Shown here piece after piece: positions 17,929 through 26,157 of a stretch of 58,604 bases of DNA; position 1 is the first letter of the stretch, and each line of letters opens with the position of its first letter. The stretch spans positions 1-58,604 of the forward strand of contig DATNPH010000149.1 in assembly GCA_036703315.1 (NCBI GenBank). The letters are read 5' to 3'. The stretch is from DATNPH01 sp036703315. GTDB lineage: Bacteria; Cyanobacteriota; Cyanobacteriia; Cyanobacteriales; Coleofasciculaceae. The notes below the pieces were generated by a model. The model searched no databases. It was not told the origin of the DNA and worked only from the letters and a program-made list of their open reading frames with translations. The position numbers and the translations under genes are program-made.

Positions 17929-18699
17929 CTAACTGCCAAGGAAGCCAAGGTGGTACAAGCCTTCCAGGATACCACCAGCACAGTACGCTTGCGCGAGGTA
18001 TCGATAATCTGCTGGGTTAGTGTCGTACCACTGACGAAGTTCCGGTCGTGCGTTACCTACAATTATCCCCCGTGCTTCGCCAACGCTAAACAGGGCAACA
18101 TCATTTCCGGAGTCACCACACACCACCGTTTGTGTGTTATCTATTCCCCACTTTTGCTGTAGAAACTGGACGGCTAAACCCTTGTCAGCATTGCGAGGCA
18201 GAATGTCGAGGTCTTTGCCACCACTGTAGATGAGTTTGACATCGAGACCACGCTCAACAAGCTGCGATTCCAGTCGAGGCAGCACTTCCACAGCGGCTTC
18301 TTCCGTCAGGTAATAGCTGATTTTGAAGGGGCGCTGTTCTGAGTCTGGTTGGGCAACCAGGTCAGCAAAATGGGCGGCAGTCGCAACTGTCAGATCGCGA
18401 TCCCAACCTTGAGAAAGTTTTTCCGACCAAGCTGGATCAGGAGTATCTTGAGCATCATCATCATAAATTTCTGTACCCACGGCAGCAATTAAAGCATCTG
18501 GGTCTAGAAGTTGCTTCTCAGCTTTCAGCTGTTGGTAGATACTGCGCGATCGCCCCGTAGCATAAACAATCTTTGTCCCGTATTCCTGGCGATGCTGACT
18601 TAGTTGCTGGTTTAGTTCCTTCAGAGCGTTGTCATCGCCCACTAGGGTATTGTCTAAATCAGTTACGAATAGAAATGCTGTCACGGCAACCTCTTTCAT
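17929..18699 (-). CDS. spp: Sucrose-phosphate phosphatase (HAD family)
   Basis: It should remove phosphate from sucrose-6-phosphate, the last step of sucrose synthesis, an osmolyte route in cyanobacteria. The 256 residues have the HAD nucleophile motif FVTDLDNTLVGDD, motif II in VYATGRS, a Lys in DVKLIYSGGKDLDILP (the SPP type-II cap and motif III) and motif IV VVCGDSGNDVALF. The length and GDSGND...LF arrangement match SPP better than generic Cof phosphatases. ATG 18699 is used. The GTG at 18684 has a better ribosome site (AAAGAGG six bases upstream) and may be the true start, giving 251 residues. Confidence 0.85.
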   Translation of the reverse strand: MKEVAVTAFLFVTDLDNTLVGDDNALKELNQQLSQHRQEYGTKIVYATGRSRSIYQQLKAEKQLLDPDALIAAVGTEIYDDDAQDTPDPAWSEKLSQGWDRDLTVATAAHFADLVAQPDSEQRPFKISYYLTEEAAVEVLPRLESQLVERGLDVKLIYSGGKDLDILPRNADKGLAVQFLQQKWGIDNTQTVVCGDSGNDVALFSVGEARGIIVGNARPELRQWYDTNPADYRYLAQAYCAGGILEGLYHLGFLGS

Positions 18700-18840
18700 T
18701 ACCTGGACTTTGGCTCCTGCATTATTGTCCTACAGGTTTAGAACAATTCAGACTGTAGAACTCAGGACTCATAAGCAATTCAAATAACCCCTCCCCAACC
18801 CCCTCCGATGCGGGGAGGCACTTTTTAACTCAGGCTGTGA

Positions 18841-19107
18841 TTAGTTGCTTTGGGCTGTGACGTTGGTACTACAGGAAAAACCTCCCACATCGTGGGTTGT
18901 AATTTGGGCGATCGCTCTGCTACAACGTTCAACACTCAAGGAAGCGATATGCTTAGCAGCAGCATTTGCGCGATCGCGGCGGATTCCAACTTTATGGTTG
19001 GTGTTTCCTTTATTAAGGTTTACACCTCTGACGAACCCGATTTAACATTCTGCATCGCCTTCCTCGCTAAGTGCGATCGCAAAAGTTCCAACTTCAGCAA
19101 TTCGTGA
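18841..19107 (+). CDS. Unrecognised small Cys/Ser/Thr/Gly-rich frame
   Basis: An open frame with TTG start at 18850 encodes about 85 residues (GCDVGTTGKTSHIVGC...) unusually rich in Gly, Ser, Thr and Cys. It overlaps the 3' end of the minus-strand TfuA gene by about 90 bases. No ribosome site or family was recognised. It is listed only because a peptide of this composition next to YcaO/TfuA genes could be a substrate. It may well be non-coding. Confidence 0.2.
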   Translation, partial: LVALGCDVGTTGKTSHIVGCNLGDRSATTFNTQGSDMLSSSICAIAADSNFMVGVSFIKVYTSDEPDLTFCIAFLAKCDRKSSNFSNS

Positions 19108-20396
19108 GCCAGAAAACCTGCCTCATTTACCCAATCCTCGTTGAGACTCAGCTGACTACCAGTAAAGCGCTGATGATCTACAGCCAACTGCAATATCGTT
19201 AAATCGTTATAGTTTTCTTCTACAACATTGGGATAATGTTCTTGAACAACCTGTTCTCTTTGTGCGGCAGCATCAGCACATTCTTTATAACGGTTCTGCA
19301 ATCGCAATTCATCCAGTAAAATCTTTGTATTCTTCTCATGAGATTTTCTCGTGAGTAGCCAATTCTGTAAGCGGCGACAACGAGCCATCTCATACATAAG
19401 CTCGTTAAATTCTTCTATCGTCAGGTCATTTTCAGCTAGCCAATCTGTGAATTGTTCCTCTTGAAAAAAATAACGCTGGGAACAAAAGCGTCGCCTTTCC
19501 TTATCTACCTCTGCCTGAGATACGTTAACTTCCAGGAGTTCTGCTAAAATCTGCATCAATGCTCGATTTGAAGCGTGTAGATTGATGTCATTAAAGTCAG
19601 GGAGATGCAATGCCGCATATCCAGCAATATCTCCCAAACCAACGGTTGTACCATTTCGTACTACGGTTCTGTCTCGGTTATAGAGGCTTGAAAAAAACTG
19701 GTTGCGGGCAAGGGTAAAACTTGGCGGCGATTGAGGCAACGATTCCGGTAAATCTCGAAGCGTTTCTAGAAGTAAAATGGTATCTTGTTGCTTAATATTT
19801 ACATATCTATCATTGACAAAATGCGCTATTTCCTCCAGCTTATCTGACGATATGCCTGCGGTAGCTGCTTTACGAAAGATAGAGGGAAAGGTGCGTTCAG
19901 GGAAGTAAAGTGATTTGGCAATCGCCGTCAATTGCTCACACAAGTCCTTGTTAATAATTCCCTCATCCTTAGCACGGTGAAACGTTGCTCGGACATTCAC
20001 CATTGGTTCCGAGAAACGGCGATATCCCGTATCTTCTGGTCCATGAATCGTGACAACTTCATCATCATCGATCAGCTCTCCACTGGCGTACATCCGGAAA
20101 ATTTCACCAACACCAATCATCCCGAATGCCTCAGTTTCAGCGGCTCGTAAAGCTCCCATACTGCTGGCTCCATACACCGCCACGCCCTGTTCAATGGCGT
20201 ACAAAATCTCCTTGTGCCATACAGAGGGATAAGTAAGAAAGACACCATCAATCAGACCAATAACATCAGGTTTATAAGTCGTTACAGCACTGATTAAATC
20301 CGATTGCTTTGCCGGAGGAAGATAAATAGCCTCCAGAATTTCTCTCGCTTCCGCTATCGGTAGCGATGGTCCTAAAAATATGACAATTTTTTTCAT
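19020..20396 (-). CDS. TfuA-like protein, partner of YcaO
   Basis: A 458-residue TfuA-family protein. The N-terminal half has the family hallmarks: FLGPSLP at the start, DVIGLIDGVF, then YGASSMGALRAAE and a GEIFRMYASGELIDDDEV segment. TfuA proteins work with YcaO cyclodehydratase-like enzymes and are thought to deliver sulfur or activate it for thioamide formation, as in methanogen McrA thioglycine and thioviridamide-type peptides. The C-terminal 200 residues form a long helical extension (RRFCSQRYFFQEEQF, RRLQNWLLTRK) of unknown role. It lies 8 bases downstream of the YcaO gene, so they are co-translated or nearly so. The start is ATG 20396. Confidence 0.85.
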   Translation of the reverse strand: MKKIVIFLGPSLPIAEAREILEAIYLPPAKQSDLISAVTTYKPDVIGLIDGVFLTYPSVWHKEILYAIEQGVAVYGASSMGALRAAETEAFGMIGVGEIFRMYASGELIDDDEVVTIHGPEDTGYRRFSEPMVNVRATFHRAKDEGIINKDLCEQLTAIAKSLYFPERTFPSIFRKAATAGISSDKLEEIAHFVNDRYVNIKQQDTILLLETLRDLPESLPQSPPSFTLARNQFFSSLYNRDRTVVRNGTTVGLGDIAGYAALHLPDFNDINLHASNRALMQILAELLEVNVSQAEVDKERRRFCSQRYFFQEEQFTDWLAENDLTIEEFNELMYEMARCRRLQNWLLTRKSHEKNTKILLDELRLQNRYKECADAAAQREQVVQEHYPNVVEENYNDLTILQLAVDHQRFTGSQLSLNEDWVNEAGFLAHELLKLELLRSHLARKAMQNVKSGSSEV

Positions 20397-20404
20397 TGCT
20401 CCGC

Positions 20405-21721
20405 TTAAAATACTCCTCCAGCTGGTCGGTGAGTATCTACTTCACGCCTACTCCCAACCTGGGATTCAACCACAGACGAGCCTTTAGTTTTAGCAAACGC
20501 GATCGCACGGCTCTTCGGTTTATAGTTTCTGTTAAAGGATGCTTCTAAACCTGGCACAACCACCCTAACAACAGAGATGTCCCATCCTGGCGGACTTAAA
20601 TCAAACACAATCACCTGATCTAAACCTACCCGCTTGAGTTTTTCCAGGATAATTTCGATATCTTCTTCAAAGGTAGAAGTCGCCTGAGATTTCCGAATTC
20701 TGGCATTTACTGTTGCTGGATTAGATTCGAGATTCAGCACCTCATAACTGCTATTTCTTTTAATTCTCAACGTTGCATAATATTGATGATAGATATCATC
20801 TCTGGCTCCTGAAATCACGATCGCGCGAGTTTGAGCTGCCTCTGTCAAAGCTCGTACCATAGCGACTTCAGGGTCTAGGTGAGCACCATAACCGTGGCTA
20901 GCGGGACCACGTCCGCTAGGGTCGTAAAGATAGGCTCGATACACAGGCACTTCAGTATCGACTGTACAATCAAATAAAATTGGAACGACCTGTGCCGCTT
21001 CAAATTTTGTCAATAAGTCTAAGACCGCAGGATAGTGAATCGTTTCTAGATGCACCCTAGGCATACGGTTGCTGTGCAAAAAAGCTTCCATATGACAAGA
21101 AATAGCATCCCGTTCAATTACTTCATACAATGCTGAACTGAGTGCTTCTAAAAAGTTGTTTCCAGAAGCTAACCCATTGGAACCCATTTCAAAAGAGCCG
21201 AGATTTGCCGCATCTTGATACCAAAATCTGGAGTAATTCATGGAGACAGCTTGAACCGGAACAGCCACCTCATTTTGATTAAAAATATCCCAACCTAGAC
21301 ACCACTGTTCTGGTCGATTGATGTTGAAGAGTGAATTCTCACGTAAATGCAAGTAGTCTAAGGAAATGACCGAATAATTTTCTGCTAATTGAGCATAGGA
21401 AAAATTGATTTCAGGTAGCTCAATTGTTTCCGCACAGTAAAGTTCAATAGACTCCATTGCTGCCGAAGCGATCGCTGCCTCCAAAGTCGTTCCTTTCCCG
21501 GAGGACGTGACAACACTGTAGCTATTTGGACGTATAGAAATAGTAACCGGAATACCAATCCTATCTAAACCTGTAATATTGGCAATGCGAGTTAGCCCAA
21601 TTGATTTAAAGTAGGGACGAACTCTCTCCATTGTTTTTTCAGGAGACACTGTTCGATGGGTACCCTGCCAGTACTGCTTGGCTACTCGATAAGCTTGATT
21701 GCGGAAATTTATAGGCGTCAC
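20405..21721 (-). CDS. YcaO-family ATP-dependent enzyme
   Basis: The 438 residues show the three YcaO ATP/Mg regions: SGKGTTLEAAIASAAMESIE (74-93), NGLASGNNFLEALSSALYEV with IERDA (182-206) and GYGAHLDPEVAMVRALTEAA (277-296). YcaO enzymes use ATP to activate a peptide amide oxygen, giving azolines or, with TfuA, thioamides. The C-terminus is RPAGGVF, without the PxPxP ending of classical azole-forming YcaOs. That, with the adjacent TfuA gene, favours thioamidation; this is inference. Its ATG overlaps the stop of the upstream AlkB-like gene by 4 bases (ATGA), showing translational coupling. No leader-peptide-binding (E1-like) domain is present. Confidence 0.88.
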   Translation of the reverse strand: MTPINFRNQAYRVAKQYWQGTHRTVSPEKTMERVRPYFKSIGLTRIANITGLDRIGIPVTISIRPNSYSVVTSSGKGTTLEAAIASAAMESIELYCAETIELPEINFSYAQLAENYSVISLDYLHLRENSLFNINRPEQWCLGWDIFNQNEVAVPVQAVSMNYSRFWYQDAANLGSFEMGSNGLASGNNFLEALSSALYEVIERDAISCHMEAFLHSNRMPRVHLETIHYPAVLDLLTKFEAAQVVPILFDCTVDTEVPVYRAYLYDPSGRGPASHGYGAHLDPEVAMVRALTEAAQTRAIVISGARDDIYHQYYATLRIKRNSSYEVLNLESNPATVNARIRKSQATSTFEEDIEIILEKLKRVGLDQVIVFDLSPPGWDISVVRVVVPGLEASFNRNYKPKSRAIAFAKTKGSSVVESQVGSRREVDTHRPAGGVF

Positions 21722-22338
21722 TTGTGAGGAAATAAAGCCTCCCTAAATGTTAGAGCTACTCTTCTAGATCTAACAAATTCTTTGCCATTATAGTTATCTA
21801 TCTTACAAGGGGTAACACTGTGTTGCCAAAGATATCTAGCTTCTCCCCGTAAAATCAGTAGACTACCTGGAGACAATAGAATTTTTGTTCTTTCTTGTGT
21901 TTGAATCTGAGTAAATTCCATCACATAGGTACTACTCAAGCTTAGAGTAATGATTGTCCCACCAAAGCAGGTCACACAGTCAACATGGCTTGTAAGACCT
22001 TGTCCTGGTTCGTATTCATTGACAGTCACTTGATCAGGGACTTTTGCCATAAATCCATCGTCATAGAGTTGTCTGGCAATGCTTCCAGCCCAATCTGGCA
22101 ATGGTCCTAGATAGCTCGATGAGACAAGGATATCGTTTTTATATTCATACCTATATCCATGCTGTTGAATTCTTCTTTTGAATTCTACTGATTCTATTGA
22201 CCATACTTCTTGGTCTATCTTATTGAGTAATTTCTGGTGTTGTGCACCATTAATATAATTAGGAATGTATGTAAGTCCTGAAATTACTCTGTTTTCAGGC
22301 TCTTGGGTAATTACCAAATTTAATTCTGACATATTCAT
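21718..22338 (-). CDS. AlkB-like 2-oxoglutarate/Fe(II) dioxygenase
   Basis: A 206-residue oxygenase of the AlkB/2OG-Fe(II) superfamily. Iron ligands are visible as H118 and D120 (SHVDC) and H173 (WQHS), and the 2OG-binding Arg pair lies at RSRRVALTFR near 190-199. VNEYEPGQGLTSHVD is close to the strand found in the ALKBH8-type branch. The substrate could be nucleic acid, tRNA or a peptide. It is the first gene of the operon and overlaps the YcaO start by 4 bases, so its product probably acts in the same pathway. The start is ATG 22338, with a second ATG two codons later. AAGGA lies about 14 bases upstream. Confidence 0.82.
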   Translation of the reverse strand: MNMSELNLVITQEPENRVISGLTYIPNYINGAQHQKLLNKIDQEVWSIESVEFKRRIQQHGYRYEYKNDILVSSSYLGPLPDWAGSIARQLYDDGFMAKVPDQVTVNEYEPGQGLTSHVDCVTCFGGTIITLSLSSTYVMEFTQIQTQERTKILLSPGSLLILRGEARYLWQHSVTPCKIDNYNGKEFVRSRRVALTFREALFPHK

Positions 22339-22361
22339 ACAAATTAAATTTTTCCTTACAC

Positions 22362-22400
22362 TAGAGGCTATTACATCAGTAATATGTCTTAATGCCTCTA
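22362..22400 (-). promoter_or_regulatory. Leader hairpin before the AlkB/YcaO/TfuA operon
   Basis: Arms tagaggc (22362-22368) and gcctcta (22394-22400) enclose an inner attac/gtaat stem with a 4-base loop. It lies 24 bases upstream of the operon's first ATG. It could be a leader structure or an operator dyad. The rest of the gap to 22665 shows only AT-rich sequence with the PhoD promoter. Confidence 0.4.
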
Positions 22401-22665
22401 CGCCATTTAGCCGAAACCTAGCTGAGGCAAGCCAGCTTCAATTATGGTAACATTTTGTAACGATTAAAGCGCTCTCTAACTCTACTGCTTTACATAATCT
22501 TTTCTTTTATGCCCAGAGCTATTCATATTTACTTTATAGACAGATTTTGCGGTTAAAGCATTATGAATTTCCCAAGGCTCAACTTAAATGTTCACTAACT
22601 AGACCTTTATCTGTTCATAAATCAACAGATATAAAGTCTATGCAGCTTTGAACAAAAAGGTATTC

Positions 22666-24261
22666 ATGGAACGTAAAAATCAGGGGCAAATAACGCGACG
22701 CAGTTTCCTGCTGCGATCAGCGCTCACAGGGGGTAGTATTATTGCCACAGACCTTTTCTCAAAATCAGGGTTAGCACAGGTTGGGGCACCAGCGATCATC
22801 AGGTCAGCTACGACGCGTCCTAACATACCCTACGGTGTGGCGAGTGGTGATATCACTAGTAATAGCGCAATTGTTTGGAGTCGCACTGATCGACCTGCAC
22901 GCATGGTCGTGGATTATGACACCACGGAATCTTTCCGCAACCCGAAGCGACTCATTAGTCGAGATATTTCAGACGCTAGCGACTACAGTGCGCGTGTTAA
23001 CCTTACCTATCTGCCGCCAAATCAGCAAATATTCTACCGAGTCACCTTCGAAGATTTAAACGATAGAAATATTTACAGTACTCCTGTCACTGGTACGTTT
23101 CGTACACCTTCAGCGAATAGGCGCGATATCTTTTTCGCTTGGTCAGGTGACACAGCAGGTCAAGGTTGGGGAATCAATCGTGAGTTTGGCGGAATGAAAA
23201 TCTATGAAACCATGCGGCGGCTCAATCCTGACTTTTTCATCCATTCCGGCGATACCATCTATGCCGATGGTCCCATCCCGTCTGAAGTCAAGCTGGACGA
23301 CGGCAGAATCTGGAAAAATGTGACTACCCCAGAGAAGTCAAAAGTAGCAGAAACCTTGGCAGAGTTTCGCGGCAATTATATCTATAACTTGTTAGATGAG
23401 AATGTCCGCCGCTTCAACGCTCAAGTGCCACAACTGGTACAGTGGGACGACCACGAAGTTAGGAACAACTGGTATCCTGGTCAGGTAATTACCAACGACG
23501 ATCGCTACAAAGAAAAAAATGTTGACATTTTGTCGGCTAGAGCAAGACAGGCGTTTCTGGAGTACCAACCTATTCGCTTCAATTCTAGAGATCCAAAGCG
23601 GATTTACCGTTCCTTCAATTACGGTCCCTCCTTGGAAATTTTTATGCTTGATGAGCGCAGCTACCGGGGACCCAACTCACCTAATCGTCAGCCAGTGCCA
23701 GGTAAAGACACAGCTTTCCTAGGTAATAGTCAAATAGGCTGGTTAAAGGAGAAGTTGCTCTCCTCAAGAGCAGTCTGGAAGGTAATCGCCAGCGATATGC
23801 CGCTCGGATTGATAGTGCCAGATGGCTCTAACTTTGAGAACTCTTCTAATGGGGATAGTCCTCCTTTAGGACGCGAATTTGAGATAGCTGATTTATTGAG
23901 CTTCATCAAGCAAAAGAATATTCGTAATGTTGTCTGGCTGACTGCTGATGTTCATTACGCGGCTGCGCACTACTATGATCCAAACAAAGCTCAGTTCACT
24001 AACTTTAAGCCTTTTTGGGAGTTTGTGGCTGGACCGCTTAACGCTGGGACGTTTGGACCTAGTCAACTTGACAATACCTTTGGCCCACAAGTGAAGTTCA
24101 ACAGCATTCCAGCAAATTTAAAGCCAAATCGCCCTCCAAGTGATGGTCTTCAGTTTTTTGGGACAGTCAAAATTGAGGGAACCAGTCAAGTTATGACGGT
24201 TGCTATACATAACCTTGAAGGTAAAGTCCTTTACAGCGTGGACTTGCCGCCGGAAACTTAG
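22666..24261 (+). CDS. phoD: PhoD-type alkaline phosphatase
   Basis: An exported Fe/Ca-dependent phosphodiesterase/phosphomonoesterase that scavenges phosphate. The N-terminus is a Tat signal: TRRSFLLRSA followed by a hydrophobic segment and LAQ cleavage region. The domain starts PYGVASGDITSNSAIVWSR (PhoD N-terminal domain). The metal motifs are SGDTAG, HSGDTIYADGP, VQWDDHEVRNN and LTADVHYAAAH. ATG 22666 (531 residues) is chosen because AAAAGG sits 5 bases upstream; a TTG at 22648 is possible. Regulation by phosphate is expected for the family, but no convincing Pho box was found. Confidence 0.92.
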   Translation: MERKNQGQITRRSFLLRSALTGGSIIATDLFSKSGLAQVGAPAIIRSATTRPNIPYGVASGDITSNSAIVWSRTDRPARMVVDYDTTESFRNPKRLISRDISDASDYSARVNLTYLPPNQQIFYRVTFEDLNDRNIYSTPVTGTFRTPSANRRDIFFAWSGDTAGQGWGINREFGGMKIYETMRRLNPDFFIHSGDTIYADGPIPSEVKLDDGRIWKNVTTPEKSKVAETLAEFRGNYIYNLLDENVRRFNAQVPQLVQWDDHEVRNNWYPGQVITNDDRYKEKNVDILSARARQAFLEYQPIRFNSRDPKRIYRSFNYGPSLEIFMLDERSYRGPNSPNRQPVPGKDTAFLGNSQIGWLKEKLLSSRAVWKVIASDMPLGLIVPDGSNFENSSNGDSPPLGREFEIADLLSFIKQKNIRNVVWLTADVHYAAAHYYDPNKAQFTNFKPFWEFVAGPLNAGTFGPSQLDNTFGPQVKFNSIPANLKPNRPPSDGLQFFGTVKIEGTSQVMTVAIHNLEGKVLYSVDLPPET

Positions 24262-24319
24262 AGCAGATTTTCGATTGGTGTCTTGCTTTGTGGCTAGTGC
24301 AGGACGCTATTGCTTTAAT

Positions 24320-24913
24320 TTAGGCGATCGCTTCCGAGAGTTCCTGCCAGCGATCGCTCCACAGTTGTTGCATCGCTTGCATCACCTCTGGCAAGTCGGC
24401 AAATTCCTGGCTTTGCCGTTGAATTTCCGGGGCTAATCGCTTGAGTCCGGTGCAATCAATGCAACAGCGCAATACTTGTTCCCAAGCTTTTTGCCACTCG
24501 ACTCCGGCTTGCTGATGGGCGCGAATTGGCTGGAGGCGTTCTTCTTCTTCCCGTAGGTGTTGGGCTTGTTGCGCCCAAGCATCACGCCAAGGTTGCACGG
24601 CTTGGGGCATTTCGTGTTGATCGTACCAGTCTCGTTCGCCGCGTAAGATTTCGCCTAACTGGTCGAGGCTTTGACGGGAGGTGCACTGAGAGATGGCAGC
24701 AAGTCCTTGGTCGATCCAGAGAGGCAAGTTGCGATAACTGATGAATTTGGCACGCGATTCAACGAGTTTGACCCAAATTTGATGTTTCCAGCACTCTATG
24801 CGATCGATTTGGTTGAGGGAAATGTTTAGGAAAGTGGCGACTTGCTGCCGTACTAGGTCAAGAGGTAATTGCCGAGGGTCAATGACCCCAGCCGTGATTA
24901 GGTTCTGGGACAT
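24320..24913 (-). CDS. Conserved-looking unknown protein
   Basis: A 197-residue cytoplasmic protein with no recognised family. It is rich in Trp, Gln, Glu and Arg, with mostly helical character and a charged middle (AQHLREEEERLQPIRAHQQ) that may form a coiled coil. A CCIDCTGL cluster near residue 150 has three Cys in five positions. The start is ATG 24913. Its immediate leader holds a three-way-junction RNA-like structure (24922-25012), ending only 8 bases upstream of the ATG, so translation control by that element is plausible. It is convergent with phoD. Confidence 0.65.
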   Translation of the reverse strand: MSQNLITAGVIDPRQLPLDLVRQQVATFLNISLNQIDRIECWKHQIWVKLVESRAKFISYRNLPLWIDQGLAAISQCTSRQSLDQLGEILRGERDWYDQHEMPQAVQPWRDAWAQQAQHLREEEERLQPIRAHQQAGVEWQKAWEQVLRCCIDCTGLKRLAPEIQRQSQEFADLPEVMQAMQQLWSDRWQELSEAIA

Positions 24914-24921
24914 GATGGTAG

Positions 24922-25012
24922 ATCACTCCTGTTTTGGGTGGAGGGTAGTGACCCAAAATATTAGCCACCCCGCTTTATTCGCATAGGAAGTCGGGGTGGC
25001 TAGAGGAGTGAT
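24922..25012 (-). promoter_or_regulatory. Three-way-junction leader structure
   Basis: The outer stem pairs atcactcct (24922-24930) with aggagtgat (25004-25012). Inside are two complete hairpins: ttttgggt/acccaaaa (932-939 with 951-958 of 24,000) and an 11-bp stem tagccaccccg/cggggtggcta (24962-24972 with 24992-25002). All 28 pairs are perfect. On the minus strand it ends 8 bases before the ATG of the unknown protein, where it would hide the aggagtgat ribosome-site-like sequence. It may be a cis-regulatory RNA or a palindromic mobile element. The remaining bases to 25235 show nothing else. Confidence 0.6.
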
Positions 25013-25235
25013 ACCATTTCTTCTAGCCTCCAGACTGGCTTACACAGTTGGGGGGTTAGCCGCTCTTAAGCTCTGATCCAGCTTTTGAGTGGCGCTAAGA
25101 TTTTTAGGTTTTCAGATTTAACTATGATTACCTTAGCAGATTGAGTGATTTCTGCTTAAGGGTCAAGGTTTTGTTACAAATCTTTAGGACTACTACCAAG
25201 CCTCTGGAGCTTTTGTCGTGAAGGCTTAATGATCC

Positions 25236-25937
25236 TCACTGACCACAGACATTTTGCAAAAACACATCTGGATCGACACTACCCTTGATGCGACGGTTCT
25301 TGGTCAAAATCCCAACTACCTTCCCATTCTGAATGACTATTGGCGGTTTTTGGGCGTTAGAGTTGTAAGCGCTCAAATCTGATATCTGACTGCCATAGTT
25401 GCCAACCCCATTGCGGATGCTCATTTGAGTAACTTGACTACCGTAAGATCCAACCTGATTACAGATAGATTTCTCTGCAACCCGATCATTAGAAACTACT
25501 CCCAAAAAAGCGCCATCTTGACCCACTATGTAAGTGCCTGCGCTGTTACCTTGAGTTATTGTCTGAGGCGAGGATTGGATTGTAAGAGCAGATGTGTTGT
25601 CTGAGCAAGAGCTTATAATATTTTGAACTTCTGGAGCTGTGCTTAGGTTAGCTTGTGCTATGGCTTGATATTGTGTGTATGTATATCGATTCTGAATTTG
25701 CTGAATGATACAGCTGCAAGTCTTCTCCATCTCTTGAGGTTGTCCAGCAGTACAACCCTGCATAAAAGCTGTAATTGCTTCAGGGGGATAACTGCCTGCC
25801 TGTGGATTAGAAGCTTGGGTGTTTAACACGGGTGCTGAGTTAGTTATTAGTTTGTCAGCTTGTGGAGACGTTAATAATGGGGCTGAAGTACAGCCGGTTA
25901 CTGCTATGGCGAAGGCTAAAGCTATTAGTTGTCGCAT
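25236..25937 (-). CDS. Lipoprotein with YGSQ repeats
   Basis: A 233-residue exported lipoprotein. The signal MRQLIALAFAIAVTGC has a clear lipobox with Cys at residue 16. ATG 25937 is preferred over a TTG at 25979, which would put 14 polar residues ahead of the signal. The middle holds Cys residues (GCTAGQPQEMEKTCSC) likely forming disulfides. The C-terminal third has two similar units, NQVGSYGSQVTQMS and NGVGNYGSQISDLS, then GKVVGILTKNRR. Function is unknown. Anchoring in an envelope membrane is expected. It is alone between repeats and the unknown protein. Confidence 0.7.
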   Translation of the reverse strand: MRQLIALAFAIAVTGCTSAPLLTSPQADKLITNSAPVLNTQASNPQAGSYPPEAITAFMQGCTAGQPQEMEKTCSCIIQQIQNRYTYTQYQAIAQANLSTAPEVQNIISSCSDNTSALTIQSSPQTITQGNSAGTYIVGQDGAFLGVVSNDRVAEKSICNQVGSYGSQVTQMSIRNGVGNYGSQISDLSAYNSNAQKPPIVIQNGKVVGILTKNRRIKGSVDPDVFLQNVCGQ

Positions 25938-26082
25938 TGGATGATTAGATACTTTTTGGTTCTCTCCTAGAGTTCCCAAAATTCAGCAGCAACTCTCAAT
26001 CCATAACGTCGGAGCTGGAAATCACATTTCTGCTGTAGAGGATGCGATCGCGCATTGCCCACTACTCTCAGCAAAGTTGTAG

Positions 26083-26144
26083 GGTGGGCATTGCTATCAA
26101 AATTTTTGTTGTATTCAACTAGGTTAATCTAGGCAATGCCCACC
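26083..26144. repeat. REP palindrome upstream of RAYT
   Basis: Arms ggtgggcattgc (26083-26094) and gcaatgcccacc (26133-26144) are exact 12-bp complements. A further gcattgcccactac arm lies at 26052-26065. It stands 13 bases before the transposase start, as expected for a REP/RAYT unit. Confidence 0.75.
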
Positions 26145-26157
26145 AAACTCCTACCCA

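Noticed and set aside
22401..22480. Short minus-strand peptide frame ending in EAGLPQLGFG as a YcaO substrate
   Set aside because: No start codon precedes it in frame and there is no ribosome site, so expression is implausible.
22540..22665. Pho box upstream of phoD
   Set aside because: Only scattered TTAA words are present (near 22553 and 22583), without the regular spacing of a tandem Pho box.
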